A stretch of 44,563 nt of DNA, from assembly GCF_002920575.1 (NCBI RefSeq), contig NZ_PQSQ01000067.1:1-44563 (forward strand). Reading direction: 5' to 3'. The notes under the pieces were generated by a model, which was not told the origin of the DNA, made no database searches, and saw only the letters and a list, made by a program, of their open reading frames with translations. Below are positions 1-8,761 of this stretch, in pieces (within the stretch, counting starts at the first letter, position 1; each line of letters starts with the position of its first letter). The position numbers and the translations under genes were made by a program. The stretch is from Streptomyces sp. Ru73. Lineage in GTDB: Bacteria > Actinomycetota > Actinomycetes > Streptomycetales > Streptomycetaceae.

Positions 1-1341
1 GGTGAGGCGCTCGTCCAGCGCGCCCGGCTCGAAACCGGGCTGTCCGCCGCCCGGCTGACCGGAGAGGTGGCCCGCACCACCGGTCAGCTGCGGATGTTCG
101 CCGAGGTGCTGGGCGAGGGCAGCTGGCACGGCGCCCGTATCGACCCCGCGCAGCCCGACCGCGCCCCGCAGCCGCGCGTCGACATCCGGCAGCGCCGCAT
201 CCCGCTGGGCCCGGTCGCCGTGTTCGGCGCGAGCAACTTCCCGCTCGCCTTCTCCGTCCTCGGCGGCGACACCGCGTCGGCCCTGGCCGCCGGCTGCCCC
301 GTCGTCGTCAAGGCGCACGAGGCACACCTCGGCACCTCCGAGCTGGCCGCCCGCGCCATCCGTGCCGCCATCGCCGACACCGGCCTGCCCGAGGGCGTCT
401 TCTCGCTGCTCGTCGGCGCGGGGCACGACACCGGGACCCGGCTGGTGACCGATCCGCGCATCCAGGCCGTCGGCTTCACCGGTTCCCGCAGGGCGGGCCG
501 GGCGCTGGTACGGGCCGCCGCCGAGCGTCCCGTGCCCATCCCGGTGTACGCGGAGATGAGCAGCGTCAATCCGGTCGTGCTCCTGCCCGGCGCGCTCGCC
601 GAACGCCCGGAGGAACTGGCCGACGCGTTCGCCGAGTCGCTCGTGCTGGGCGCGGGCCAGTTCTGCACCAACCCCGGGCTCGTGCTCGCCGTCGAGGGCG
701 ATGGGTTCGACGCCTTCGCGGCACGTGCTGCCGGCGCCATCGACGGCAACGCCGGCGGCACCATGCTCACGACCGGCATCGCGGAGTCCTACCGGCGGGA
801 GACGGAAGCGGTGGGCGCACGGCCCGGCGTCCGGGTCCTGGCGCGCGGTGCGCAGCCGGACACCGCGAGCGCCGGCCGGTCCCTGCTCATGGCCGTGGAC
901 GGTGACGATTTCCGTGCCGACCCGGAGCTGCAGCGCGAGATGTTCGGCGCGGCCTCGCTGCTGATCCGCTGCCGCGACCTGAAGCACGTCACCGAGGTAC
1001 TCGAAGCGCTGGAGGGACAGCTCACGGCCACCGTGCACACCGCGGACACCGATCTCGACGCCGCGCGCGCACTGCTGCCGGTGCTCGAACGCCGGGCCGG
1101 GCGCGTGCTGTTCAACGGCTGGCCCACCGGCGTGGAAGTCGGCCACGCCATGGTCCACGGCGGCCCGTACCCGGCCACCTCCGACGCCCGCACCACCTCG
1201 GTGGGCTCCCTGGCCATCGAACGCTTCCTGCGCCCCGTCGCCTACCAGAACGTCCCCGACGCCCTCCTCCCCCCGCCCCTCCAGGACGCCAACCCGTACC
1301 GCATCCCCCGCCGCATCGACGGCAGGCTCGACCTCGGCTGA
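1..1341 (+). CDS. Aldehyde dehydrogenase, 3' part (ketoglutaric semialdehyde dehydrogenase type)
   Basis: The reading frame is open from the first base, so the N-terminus lies outside the window; the in-frame GTG at 67 is probably internal. What is seen: a Rossmann-type cofactor segment with the FGASNFPLAF motif (about bases 223-252), the GFTGS motif near 472, and the catalytic cysteine in GAGQFCTNPG (Cys codon 664-666). The sequence most resembles the NADP-dependent 2,5-dioxovalerate (alpha-ketoglutaric semialdehyde) dehydrogenases that end bacterial pentose, hexarate and hydroxyproline breakdown by making 2-oxoglutarate. The substrate is inferred from resemblance only, because the neighbours that would confirm it are outside the window. 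A strong hairpin follows the stop codon. Confidence 0.9.
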   Translation, partial: GEALVQRARLETGLSAARLTGEVARTTGQLRMFAEVLGEGSWHGARIDPAQPDRAPQPRVDIRQRRIPLGPVAVFGASNFPLAFSVLGGDTASALAAGCPVVVKAHEAHLGTSELAARAIRAAIADTGLPEGVFSLLVGAGHDTGTRLVTDPRIQAVGFTGSRRAGRALVRAAAERPVPIPVYAEMSSVNPVVLLPGALAERPEELADAFAESLVLGAGQFCTNPGLVLAVEGDGFDAFAARAAGAIDGNAGGTMLTTGIAESYRRETEAVGARPGVRVLARGAQPDTASAGRSLLMAVDGDDFRADPELQREMFGAASLLIRCRDLKHVTEVLEALEGQLTATVHTADTDLDAARALLPVLERRAGRVLFNGWPTGVEVGHAMVHGGPYPATSDARTTSVGSLAIERFLRPVAYQNVPDALLPPPLQDANPYRIPRRIDGRLDLG

Positions 1342-1364
1342 CCGCGCCCCCCGACAGCCGGGAA

Positions 1365-1396
1365 CGCCCGCCCCCGCCGCCGAGCGGGGGCGGGCG
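1365..1396 (+). terminator. Hairpin terminator after the aldehyde dehydrogenase
   Basis: Perfect 13-bp arms CGCCCGCCCCCGC and GCGGGGGCGGGCG enclose a 6-nt loop, starting 23 nt after the stop codon. There is no T-tract, as is common for Streptomyces terminators. Confidence 0.7.
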
Positions 1397-1543
1397 CCGC
1401 ATTGTGCGCAGGCACACCGGTACGGCGTGTCCGACCGCTGGACGCCGCCGTCCTGCTGCTGCACGCTCGGTGCAGGACCTCTATCGGGCGCGCGCGGGCC
1501 GTGCCGCGCGGGCCGCGACAGCGATCGCGCCACCGGGGGAACC

Positions 1544-3094
1544 ATGGCCGTCGAACCGCAGCAGCAGGAGAGCCGGGCGCCGGTCGTGGACGCCACGCTG
1601 GGGATCGAGGTGCCGCACAGGTGGCGGGGTGAGCCGCGGCACCGGCTCGTCGCCGTCGGGGACTCGCTCGCGCAGGGGTTCCAGAGCGGGGCCGTCTTCC
1701 GCACGGAGCTCTCCTTCCCCGCGCTCATCGCGTACGAGATGGGCTGGGCCCGGCACTTCCGGCAGGCGTCCTTCCACGGTCTGGGCGGGCTCCCGCTCAA
1801 CATCGAGCTGCTCCTGCGCGACCTCGAGGCGCACTACGGGCGGGAGGTGGACTGGTGGGAGGCGGCCCCGGCGCTCTTCCGGGCGCACCGGTTCATGGAC
1901 CGGGTGGAGGACTACTGGGAGCGCGGGCCCGGCACGGTGGTGCCCCGGACCACCGCCGTGCACCACAACCTGGCGGCCTTCGGCTGGGACCTGCGGGACG
2001 CGCTGGCCAAGTCCGCCGACGTGTGCCGCCGGACGATCAGCGCCCCCACCGACAACCTGCTCGACCAGGTGGTGGAGCACGCGGCCGAGCGTGCCGCGTT
2101 GCGCGTGCTGCCGGCCTTCCCGCCGGAGGCCGGCGCGCTGACGCAACTGGGCGCGGTGCGGAAGCTCGGTGACGAGGTGGGTGCGACCGACCCGGAGCAC
2201 GGCATCGAGACGCTGATCGTATTCCTCGGCGCCAACAACGCCCTTCCTGTGGTCACCCGGCTGCGCGTCGTCTGGAGCGGTGACGGCTACGACGACCCGG
2301 CGCGCAAGGAAGCGTTCACCGTGTGGCGGCCCGAGCACTTCACGGCCGAACTGCGGCTGCTTGCCCAGGAGGTGCGTGCCGTCAAGGTGCGGCACGTGAT
2401 CTGGTGCACCGTGCCGCACGTGACGATCGCGCCGCTCGCGCGCGGCGTCGGCGGCAAGACCCGCCCGGGCTCCGCGTACTTCCCGTACTACACCCGGCCC
2501 TGGATCGGCGACCGGGACTTCGACCCGCGCCAGGACCCGCACATCACGGGGCAGCAGGCCCAGGACGTCGACCGGGCCATCGACCGGTACAACGACGCGA
2601 TCACCGCGGAGGTCCGGCAGGCCCGGCAGGACGGCAAGGACTGGTACCTCCTCGACACGGCCGGCCTCCTGGACCGTCTCGCCGCCCGCCGGTACGCCGA
2701 CGATCCGCTCGCCCGCCCCGAGTGGTGGCAGCCGTACGTGCTGCCGCCGCGGTTGCAGGCCCTCACCCCGCCGCCCAACACGCACTTCCTCGCCGGCGAC
2801 GGCGAACGGCGCGTCGACGGGGGCCTGTTCTCGCTGGACGGCATCCATCCGACCACCGTCGCCTACGGCATCCTCGCCCAGGAGACGATCAACGTGATGC
2901 GGCTGGCGAACGTCGAGTTCCGCCGTCCGGACGAGAAGACGCCGCGCCCCGACCCCGTGCTCGTCGACTTCGACCGCCTCATCCGCCACGACACACTCAT
3001 CAACCACCCACCGGGCAACCTGACCCAGGGCCTGGCCGTCCTGGGCTGGGCCGACCAGGCCCTGGACCTGGTACGGCGCGTGCTGCGGCTCTGA
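1544..3094 (+). CDS. Large SGNH/GDSL-family hydrolase
   Basis: Protein of 516 aa. The SGNH block I motif VAVGDSLAQGF lies near residue 36 and gives the nucleophile Ser. FLGANNA near 230 matches block III with its oxyanion Asn. SLDGIHPTTVAYG near 430 is block V with the Asp and His of the triad. The family hydrolyses esters or thioesters; the substrate cannot be told here. It is much longer than the usual 200-300 aa, with a roughly 100-residue insertion between blocks I and III. No signal peptide is seen, so it is probably cytoplasmic. I chose the ATG at 1544 because GGGGGA precedes it; an in-frame GTG at 1427 would lengthen the protein but overlaps GC-rich intergenic sequence. It appears monocistronic. 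Confidence 0.88.
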   Translation: MAVEPQQQESRAPVVDATLGIEVPHRWRGEPRHRLVAVGDSLAQGFQSGAVFRTELSFPALIAYEMGWARHFRQASFHGLGGLPLNIELLLRDLEAHYGREVDWWEAAPALFRAHRFMDRVEDYWERGPGTVVPRTTAVHHNLAAFGWDLRDALAKSADVCRRTISAPTDNLLDQVVEHAAERAALRVLPAFPPEAGALTQLGAVRKLGDEVGATDPEHGIETLIVFLGANNALPVVTRLRVVWSGDGYDDPARKEAFTVWRPEHFTAELRLLAQEVRAVKVRHVIWCTVPHVTIAPLARGVGGKTRPGSAYFPYYTRPWIGDRDFDPRQDPHITGQQAQDVDRAIDRYNDAITAEVRQARQDGKDWYLLDTAGLLDRLAARRYADDPLARPEWWQPYVLPPRLQALTPPPNTHFLAGDGERRVDGGLFSLDGIHPTTVAYGILAQETINVMRLANVEFRRPDEKTPRPDPVLVDFDRLIRHDTLINHPPGNLTQGLAVLGWADQALDLVRRVLRL

Positions 3095-3102
3095 CCGGCC
3101 CG

Positions 3103-3156
3103 GGCAGTGCGCTGCGCATCGGCAGTGCGCTGAGCGTCGGCAGTGTGCTGCGCGTC
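3103..3156 (+). repeat. Three tandem 18-bp repeats
   Basis: Three head-to-tail 18-bp units, GGCAGTGCGCTGCGCATC and two variants, begin 8 nt after the hydrolase stop codon. The units start at 3103, 3121 and 3139 and differ at two or three positions. They lie in the gap before the PepSY protein gene. No function is evident. Confidence 0.75.
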
Positions 3157-3253
3157 ACGTCGGAGGTGCGGAACTCCTGCGCCGGGCGGGCCGACTCCTG
3201 GACCGGCTCGCCTCCGGGCGGCCGTACCGTCACCGCGACCAGGAGATCCGCAC

Positions 3254-4720
3254 ATGCCCCTCACCACCGCGTCCCGCACTCCGGGAGAGGACCAGGAGGA
3301 CCCGGCGGGAAGGCCGCCCGCCGGCCGGTCCGTCCGCTCCGCCCTGCGGCCGCTCGTCCTGCGGCTGCATTTCTACGCGGGGGTGTGCGTCGCGCCGTTC
3401 CTGCTCGTCGCGGCCGTGACCGGCCTGCTGTACGCCTGCTCCTTCCAGGCCGAGAAGGTCGTGTACGCCCATGAGCTGCGCGTTCCCGTCGGCACGAGCG
3501 AGCTGCCCGTCGCGCGGCAGGTGGCCGCTGCCCGCACGGCCCATCCGGAGGGGAAGGTCAGCGCGGTCCGGCCGTCGCCGGAGCCCGGCGCGACGACGCG
3601 CGTACTGCTGTCCGGAGTGCCGGGCGTGGCGTCCGGCCATACGCTCGCCGTCTTCGTGAACCCGTACACCGCCGAGGTGCGCGGGGCGCTGGAGCAGTAC
3701 GGATCCACCGGCGCGCTGCCGCTGCGCACCTGGATCGACGAGTTCCACCGCGATCTGCACCTCGGTGGAGTGGGTCGTCTCTACAGCGAGTTCGCGGCGA
3801 GCTGGCTGTGGGTGATCACGGGCGGCGGACTGCTGCTGTGGTGCGGGCGGCGCCGGTCACAGCGCCGGGTCCGTGGTGTGTCCGGCCGTCGCCGGGCCCT
3901 GTCGCTGCACGGTGCGGTGGGCGTCTGGGCGGCGGCCGGCCTGTTCTTCCTCTCGGCGACCGGTCTGACCTGGTCGGCGTATGCGGGCGCGCACATCAGC
4001 GACCTGCGGGACGCGCTCGGCCAGGCGACGCCCGCGGTGTCGGCGGCCGCGGCGCCGGGCGGGGAGCACGCGGGTCACGACATGTCCGCCGGACACGGTG
4101 GACACGGTGGGCACGACATGCGGAACATGCCGATGCATGGTGGTGGCACGGGTGGCGACGTCGGTCTTGACGCCGTGCTGAAGGCCGCGCGCGGCGAGGG
4201 GCTGTCGGACCCGGTGGAGATCGTGCCGCCGGCCGGCGACTCGTCCGCGTACGTCGTGCAGCAGATCGGGCGCAGCTGGCCGGAGAAGCAGGACGCGGTC
4301 GCGGTCGATCCGGGCAGCGGCGAGGTCACCGACGTGGTGCGGTTCGCCGACTACCCGGTGCTCGCGAAGCTCACCCGGTGGGGCGTCGACGCACACACCG
4401 GCACGCTGTTCGGCCTGGTCAATCAGGTGGTGCTCGCGGCGCTGGCGCTCGCGCTGGTCGTGCTGATCCTCCTGGGGTACCGCATGTGGTGGCAGCGCGG
4501 CCGCGGCACCGCCTTCGGACGTCCGGTGCCCCGCGGCGCGTGGCGCAACGTCCCGCTGCGCCTGGGGCTTCCGCTCGCGGCGGCCGTCGCCGTACTGGGC
4601 TGGTTCGTGCCGCTGCTGGGCATTCCGCTGGTGGTCTTCCTGGTGGCGGACATCGCGCTGGGCGCGGTCGCACGCCGAAGCGCGCGGGGCGACCGGGGCG
4701 CTTCCGCGGCGGCCGGCTGA
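3254..4720 (+). CDS. PepSY-associated transmembrane protein with Met/His-rich loop
   Basis: Protein of 488 aa; start ATG 3254 preceded by AGGAG at 3241. Layout: transmembrane helix at about 38-62, a first PepSY region around 80-150, the family hallmark RTWIDEFHRDLHLG at 159-171, helices near 180-197 and 218-238, a Met/His-rich loop at 272-295 (motifs HAGHDM, HGGHGGHDM, MPMH), a second PepSY region at about 300-370 and helices in the last 100 residues. PepSY_TM proteins sit in the cytoplasmic membrane and often accompany iron or copper handling. The loop looks able to bind copper; this is inferred from composition. A similar Met/His-rich protein is encoded at 8762-9385. Convergent with the alaS-like gene. 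Confidence 0.88.
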   Translation: MPLTTASRTPGEDQEDPAGRPPAGRSVRSALRPLVLRLHFYAGVCVAPFLLVAAVTGLLYACSFQAEKVVYAHELRVPVGTSELPVARQVAAARTAHPEGKVSAVRPSPEPGATTRVLLSGVPGVASGHTLAVFVNPYTAEVRGALEQYGSTGALPLRTWIDEFHRDLHLGGVGRLYSEFAASWLWVITGGGLLLWCGRRRSQRRVRGVSGRRRALSLHGAVGVWAAAGLFFLSATGLTWSAYAGAHISDLRDALGQATPAVSAAAAPGGEHAGHDMSAGHGGHGGHDMRNMPMHGGGTGGDVGLDAVLKAARGEGLSDPVEIVPPAGDSSAYVVQQIGRSWPEKQDAVAVDPGSGEVTDVVRFADYPVLAKLTRWGVDAHTGTLFGLVNQVVLAALALALVVLILLGYRMWWQRGRGTAFGRPVPRGAWRNVPLRLGLPLAAAVAVLGWFVPLLGIPLVVFLVADIALGAVARRSARGDRGASAAAG

Positions 4721-4758
4721 CGGGCGCGAGGCGGGACCGGCCGAGCCGGGGCGGTACG

Positions 4759-4792
4759 GGCGGCGGGCCACGGTGCGTCCCGGCCCGCCGCC
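4759..4792. terminator. Hairpin between convergent genes
   Basis: Arms GGCGGCGGGCC and GGCCCGCCGCC (11 bp, perfect) flank a 12-nt loop. It lies between the PepSY gene (+) and the alaS-like gene (-), so it can act in both directions. Confidence 0.6.
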
Positions 4793-4847
4793 GCACACCC
4801 CACGCCACGCGCCGCACACCCCACACCGCACGGCCCGCTCTCCAGGA

Positions 4848-7499
4848 TCAGGCGTCCTCGGCATGCAGCAGCCCCGGCAGGTCGGCCAGTACGGCCGGGA
4901 CGCGGGCGGGCGGGATGCCGCCGCCCTGGGCGGTGTCCGGTGTGCCGCCGCCGCGGCCGCCGAGGAGCCGCTTGACCAGGGCCGAGGCGTTCAGGCCGGT
5001 CTCGCGGGCCCGCTCATTGAGCGTCAGGACGAGGACGCCGTCCGCGGTGGCCACCGCCGCCGCGCCGGGCCGGTCCGCGGGGAGGCGGTCGCGGACCGCG
5101 CGGGCCAGGGCGCGGGCCTCGTCGGGTGTGCCGTCGACGGTCGTGGTGACGAGGGCGATGCGGCCGGTGCCGGTCGCGGCGGCGGCCAGTTCGGCCGCGC
5201 GGGCCGCCGTGGCGCGTGCCTTGAGCCGGGCGTTCTCGCGGTCGGCGGCCTTGAGCCGGTCCAGCAACCCCGCGATGCGGTCGGGCAGTTCGGCGCGCGG
5301 CGCGTTCAGCTGCTCGGCGATCCGCGTGACCAGGTCGCGCTCGCGGGCCAGGTAGCCGAAGCCCTCGAGGCCGACGGCGGCCTCCAGCCTGCGCATCCCG
5401 GCGCCGACCGAGGACTCCGCCGTCAGCGCGACCGTACCGATCTGGGAGGCGTGCTCCACGTGTGTGCCGCCGCACAGCTCGCGCGACCAGGCGCCGCCGA
5501 TCTCCACGACCCGCACCTGCTCGCCGTACGTCTCGTCGAACAGGGTCAGCGCGCCCAGCTCCTTGGCCTGCGGCAGGGTCATCCAGCGGACGTCGACGGG
5601 CAGGTCGCGGCGGAGGGCGCGGTTGGCGCACTCCTCGATCTCGCCGCGGACGGCCGGGGCGAGGGCGCCGCGCCAGGGGAAGTCCAGACGCAGGTAGCCG
5701 GGCCGGTTGTAGGAGCCGGACTGCAGCGCGGTGGGGCCGAGGACCTCGCGCAGCGCGGCGTGCAGGACGTGGGTGCCGGAGTGGGCCTGGCGGGCGCCGA
5801 GCCGCCATTCGGGGTCGACGGCGGCCACCACCGCGTCGTCCACGGCGAGCTCGCCCGCGGTGATCCGGACCTGATGGGTGATCAGTCCGGTCAACGGGCG
5901 CTGTACGTCGAGGACTTCGGCCTCGGCCGAGGCGCCGGAGACCGTACCGGCGTCGCTGTCCTGGCCGCCGGACTCGGCGTAGAACGGGGAGCGGTCCAGG
6001 ACGAGCGTGACGATATCGCCCTCGCGGGCTGCCGGTACGGGGCCCGCGGTGCCCAGCAGGGCCAGTACCCGGGACTCGGTGGTCAGGGTGTGCCAGGCGC
6101 GCCAGTCGGTGGGGCCGTGCGCGTCGAGCACGGTGCGCAGTGCGGAGGTGTCGGCGGCGGCGCCGGACTTCCGGGCGCGGGCATCGGCGCGGGCACGCTC
6201 GCGCTGTTCGGTCATCAGCGCGGTGAAGCCCTCGCGGTCCACCTCCACGCCCTGCTCGGCGGCCATCTCCAGGGTGAGGTCGATGGGGAAGCCGTAGGTG
6301 TCGTGCAGCAGGAACGCCTGCTGCCCCGGCAGCAGGCGCCCGCCCTCGGCCTTCACCTTGGCCACCGCTGTGTCCAGGACGGTGGTGCCCTGCTTGAGGG
6401 TGGTGCGGAAGGCGTCCTCCTCGCCCTGCGCGCGGTCGGCGATGCGCGCGAAACCCTCGGCCACCTCGGGGTAACCGGGCGCCATGCAGTCGCGGGCGAC
6501 GGGCAGCAGCTCGGGGAGGGCCGGGTCGGCGAAGCCGAGCTGCCGCATGGCGCGGACGGAGCGGCGCAGGATGCGGCGGAGGACGTAGCCGCGTCCTTCG
6601 TTGCCGGGTGTGGTGCCGTCGGCGAGCAGCATCAGCGCGGTGCGGACGTGGTCGGCGACGACGCGCAGGCGTACGTCGTCCTCGGGCGAGGCGCCGTACC
6701 GTACGCCGGCGAGTTCGGCGGCGCGGTCGAGGACCGGGCGGGTCTCGTCCGTCTCGTACAGGTTGTCCCTGCCCTGGAGGAGGGTGGCCATCCGCTCCAG
6801 GCCGAGACCGGTGTCGATGTTGCGGCGGGGCAGTTCGCCGAGGATCGGGTAGCCGGACTTGCCGGGGCCCTCACCGCGCTCGTACTGCATGAAGACGAGG
6901 TTCCAGAACTCCATGTAGCGGTCCTCGTCGGCCTCCGGACCGCCCTCGCGGCCGAACGCCGGGCCCCGGTCGTAGTACAGCTCGGAGGACGGGCCGCAGG
7001 GCCCTGGCACGCCCATGGACCAGAAGTTGTCCTCATCGCCGCGTCCCACGATCCGCTCGTCGGGCAGTCCGGCGATGCGGCGCCAGAGGTCGCGTGCCTC
7101 GGCGTCGGTGTGGTGGACGGTGACCCAGATCCGGTCCGGGTCCAGGCCGAAGCCGCCCCGGTCCTGTGGGGTGGTCGACAGTTCCCAGGCGAGGGCGACG
7201 GCCTCCTCCTTGAAGTAGTCGCCGAAGGAGAAGTTGCCGCACATCTGGAAGAACGAGCCGTGCCGGGTGGTTCGGCCGACCTCGTCGATGTCCAGGGTGC
7301 GCACGCACTTCTGGACGCTGGTGGCGCGCGGCCAGGGCGCGGGCTGCTCGCCGGTCAGGTACGGCTTGAAGGGCACCATCCCGGCGTTGACGAAGAGCAG
7401 GGTGGGGTCGGGGGTGGGCAGCGGCGCGCTGGGCACGACCGGGTGGCCGCGGGCGGCGAAGAAGTCGAGGAAGCGGCGGCGGATGTCGGCGGTGCGCAA
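4848..7499 (-). CDS. alaS: Alanyl-tRNA synthetase, probable second copy
   Basis: Protein of 883 aa, full length for the family; it charges tRNA-Ala with alanine. Seen: class II catalytic core at about 1-260 (PRATSVQKCVRT at 57-68, GNFSFGDYFK at 88-97, RNIDTGLGLERM at 226-237), tRNA recognition region to about 450, editing domain with the zinc ligands H573, H577, C676 and H680, then the C-Ala domain with its glycine-rich GGRGGG segment near 845. All expected ligands are kept, so it is probably active. Start is TTG 7499 with GGAG 8-11 nt upstream; homologues begin at the same point. It follows the tsaD-like gene by 54 nt and is probably co-transcribed. The sequence diverges clearly from the housekeeping Streptomyces AlaRS as I remember it (for example AHSGTH against AHSATH), and the usual neighbours are absent, which suggests a paralogue. 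Confidence 0.95.
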   Translation of the reverse strand: MRTADIRRRFLDFFAARGHPVVPSAPLPTPDPTLLFVNAGMVPFKPYLTGEQPAPWPRATSVQKCVRTLDIDEVGRTTRHGSFFQMCGNFSFGDYFKEEAVALAWELSTTPQDRGGFGLDPDRIWVTVHHTDAEARDLWRRIAGLPDERIVGRGDEDNFWSMGVPGPCGPSSELYYDRGPAFGREGGPEADEDRYMEFWNLVFMQYERGEGPGKSGYPILGELPRRNIDTGLGLERMATLLQGRDNLYETDETRPVLDRAAELAGVRYGASPEDDVRLRVVADHVRTALMLLADGTTPGNEGRGYVLRRILRRSVRAMRQLGFADPALPELLPVARDCMAPGYPEVAEGFARIADRAQGEEDAFRTTLKQGTTVLDTAVAKVKAEGGRLLPGQQAFLLHDTYGFPIDLTLEMAAEQGVEVDREGFTALMTEQRERARADARARKSGAAADTSALRTVLDAHGPTDWRAWHTLTTESRVLALLGTAGPVPAAREGDIVTLVLDRSPFYAESGGQDSDAGTVSGASAEAEVLDVQRPLTGLITHQVRITAGELAVDDAVVAAVDPEWRLGARQAHSGTHVLHAALREVLGPTALQSGSYNRPGYLRLDFPWRGALAPAVRGEIEECANRALRRDLPVDVRWMTLPQAKELGALTLFDETYGEQVRVVEIGGAWSRELCGGTHVEHASQIGTVALTAESSVGAGMRRLEAAVGLEGFGYLARERDLVTRIAEQLNAPRAELPDRIAGLLDRLKAADRENARLKARATAARAAELAAAATGTGRIALVTTTVDGTPDEARALARAVRDRLPADRPGAAAVATADGVLVLTLNERARETGLNASALVKRLLGGRGGGTPDTAQGGGIPPARVPAVLADLPGLLHAEDA

Positions 7500-7553
7500 G
7501 GCGGGCTCCGGAGCGGTCGGTGGTCGAAGGGCGGGCGGGGCTGTCGTCCGGCC

Positions 7554-8627
7554 TCACGCCGCCGCGGGGGCGGCCGTGCGGGCGAGCGGTGTCAGTGCGG
7601 CGTACTCCAGCGGTGCGGAGGGGTCGACGGACAGCTCCAGCGGGGCCGGCTCGGCGCCGGAGCGGACCAGCAGGTCGCCGACGGCGGCGATCATCGCGCC
7701 GTTGTCGGTGCAGAGGGTCATGGCCGGGACGCGCAGTTCGACGCCGGCCGCGGCGCAGCGCTCCTCCGCGAGGGCGCGGACCCGGGAGTTGGCGGCCACG
7801 CCGCCCACCACGATCAGCGTGCGCACGTCGTACGCGCGGCAGGCCGCGAGCGCCTTCCGTGTCAGTACGTCCGCGACCGCCTCCTGCAGGGCAGCGGCGC
7901 CGTCGGCGACCGGCGGCTCCTGGCCGCGCTGCCGACAGCCCTCTGCCCAGCGCGCCGCGGCCGTCTTCAGCCCGGAGAAGGAGAAGGCGTACGGGTCGTC
8001 GCCGGGCCGGGTGAGCGGCCGCGGGAAGGCGACGGCGCGCGGGTCGCCGTTCCGCGCCGCCCGGTCGATGGCGGGGCCGCCCGGGTACGGCAGGCCCAGG
8101 ATGCGGGCCACCTTGTCGAAGCACTCGCCCGCCGCGTCGTCGAGCGTGTCGCCCAGGTGCAGGATCGGCTCGCGCACCAGGTCCCGGACGAGCAGCAGGG
8201 AGGTGTGGCCGCCGGAGACGATGAGTACGACGCAGGGCTCGGGCAGCGGGCCGTGCTCCAGGGTGTCGGCGGCGACGTGGCCGGCCAGGTGGTGCACGCC
8301 GTGGAGGGGCAGCCCTGCGGCGTACGCGAGGGACTTGGCACCGGCGAGGCCGACCTGGAGGGCGCCGGAGAGGCCAGGGCCCGTGGTGACGGCGACCGCG
8401 TCGATCTGGCTCAGCCGCAGTTCCGCCTGGTCCAGGGCGCGCCTGACGGCGGGGCCGAAGGACTCCAGGTGCGCGCGGGCGGCGATCTCCGGGACGACGC
8501 CGCCGAACCGTGCGTGCTCGGTCATGCTCGACGCGACCACGTGGGCGAGCAGCTTGCCGGCCCGCACGATGCCCACGCCGGTCTCGTCGCACGACGACTC
8601 GATGCCCAGGACCACCGGTGCACCCAT
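7554..8627 (-). CDS. tsaD: TsaD-like tRNA N6-adenosine threonylcarbamoyltransferase, probable second copy
   Basis: Protein of 357 aa with the ASKHA fold signature of TsaD/Kae1, which with TsaB, TsaE and TsaC makes the t6A37 modification of ANN-reading tRNAs. Seen: LGIESSCDETG at 7-17, metal ligands H113 and H117 in HHLAGH, the SGGHTSLL loop at 138-145, FSFSGLKTA at 215-223, and LCTDNGAM with metal ligand D308. It has the normal TsaD length and lacks the YrdC-like domain of carbamoyltransferases such as TobZ. Start ATG 8627 has AGGAG 6 nt upstream. In streptomycetes the housekeeping tsaD usually lies with tsaE, tsaB and rimI; none is here. Pairing with an alaS-like gene suggests a dedicated paralogue operon. 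An AT-rich inverted repeat lies just upstream. Confidence 0.92.
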   Translation of the reverse strand: MGAPVVLGIESSCDETGVGIVRAGKLLAHVVASSMTEHARFGGVVPEIAARAHLESFGPAVRRALDQAELRLSQIDAVAVTTGPGLSGALQVGLAGAKSLAYAAGLPLHGVHHLAGHVAADTLEHGPLPEPCVVLIVSGGHTSLLLVRDLVREPILHLGDTLDDAAGECFDKVARILGLPYPGGPAIDRAARNGDPRAVAFPRPLTRPGDDPYAFSFSGLKTAAARWAEGCRQRGQEPPVADGAAALQEAVADVLTRKALAACRAYDVRTLIVVGGVAANSRVRALAEERCAAAGVELRVPAMTLCTDNGAMIAAVGDLLVRSGAEPAPLELSVDPSAPLEYAALTPLARTAAPAAA

Positions 8628-8664
8628 GCCTCACTCCTTCTGCCCTTTTGCCTCAATGCTGCAC

Positions 8665-8681
8665 TTGCAATATATGTGCAA
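8665..8681. promoter_or_regulatory. AT-rich inverted repeat upstream of the tsaD-alaS operon
   Basis: TTGCA and TGCAA arms surround a 7-nt core (ATATATG) in an unusually AT-rich stretch (8641-8690) between divergent genes. A second overlapping dyad uses TGCAC and GTGCA. It sits 38-54 nt upstream of the tsaD-like start, where an operator or promoter would be expected. The regulator is unknown. Confidence 0.45.
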
Positions 8682-8761
8682 TAAGAGTCACGGCGCATGC
8701 GTGGGCTTCCCTCGCTTCCCGCCCCGCGGCGCCGGAAACGCGAATGCGAGGATGAGACGCC

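Noticed and set aside
1481..3007. A 508-codon open frame opposite the SGNH hydrolase
   Set aside because: It is antisense to a gene with all SGNH blocks; long stop-free antisense frames are expected at this G+C.
7554..8627. Antibiotic carbamoyltransferase (TobZ/NovN type)
   Set aside because: The length and motifs are those of plain TsaD; the extra YrdC-like domain of carbamoyltransferases is missing and no antibiotic genes are nearby.
4773..8684. A 1303-codon open frame on the plus strand opposite tsaD and alaS
   Set aside because: It is antisense to two well-conserved genes. Its composition (Gly, Ala, Val, Gln, His) is what the complement of high-GC codons gives, and no family is recognisable.
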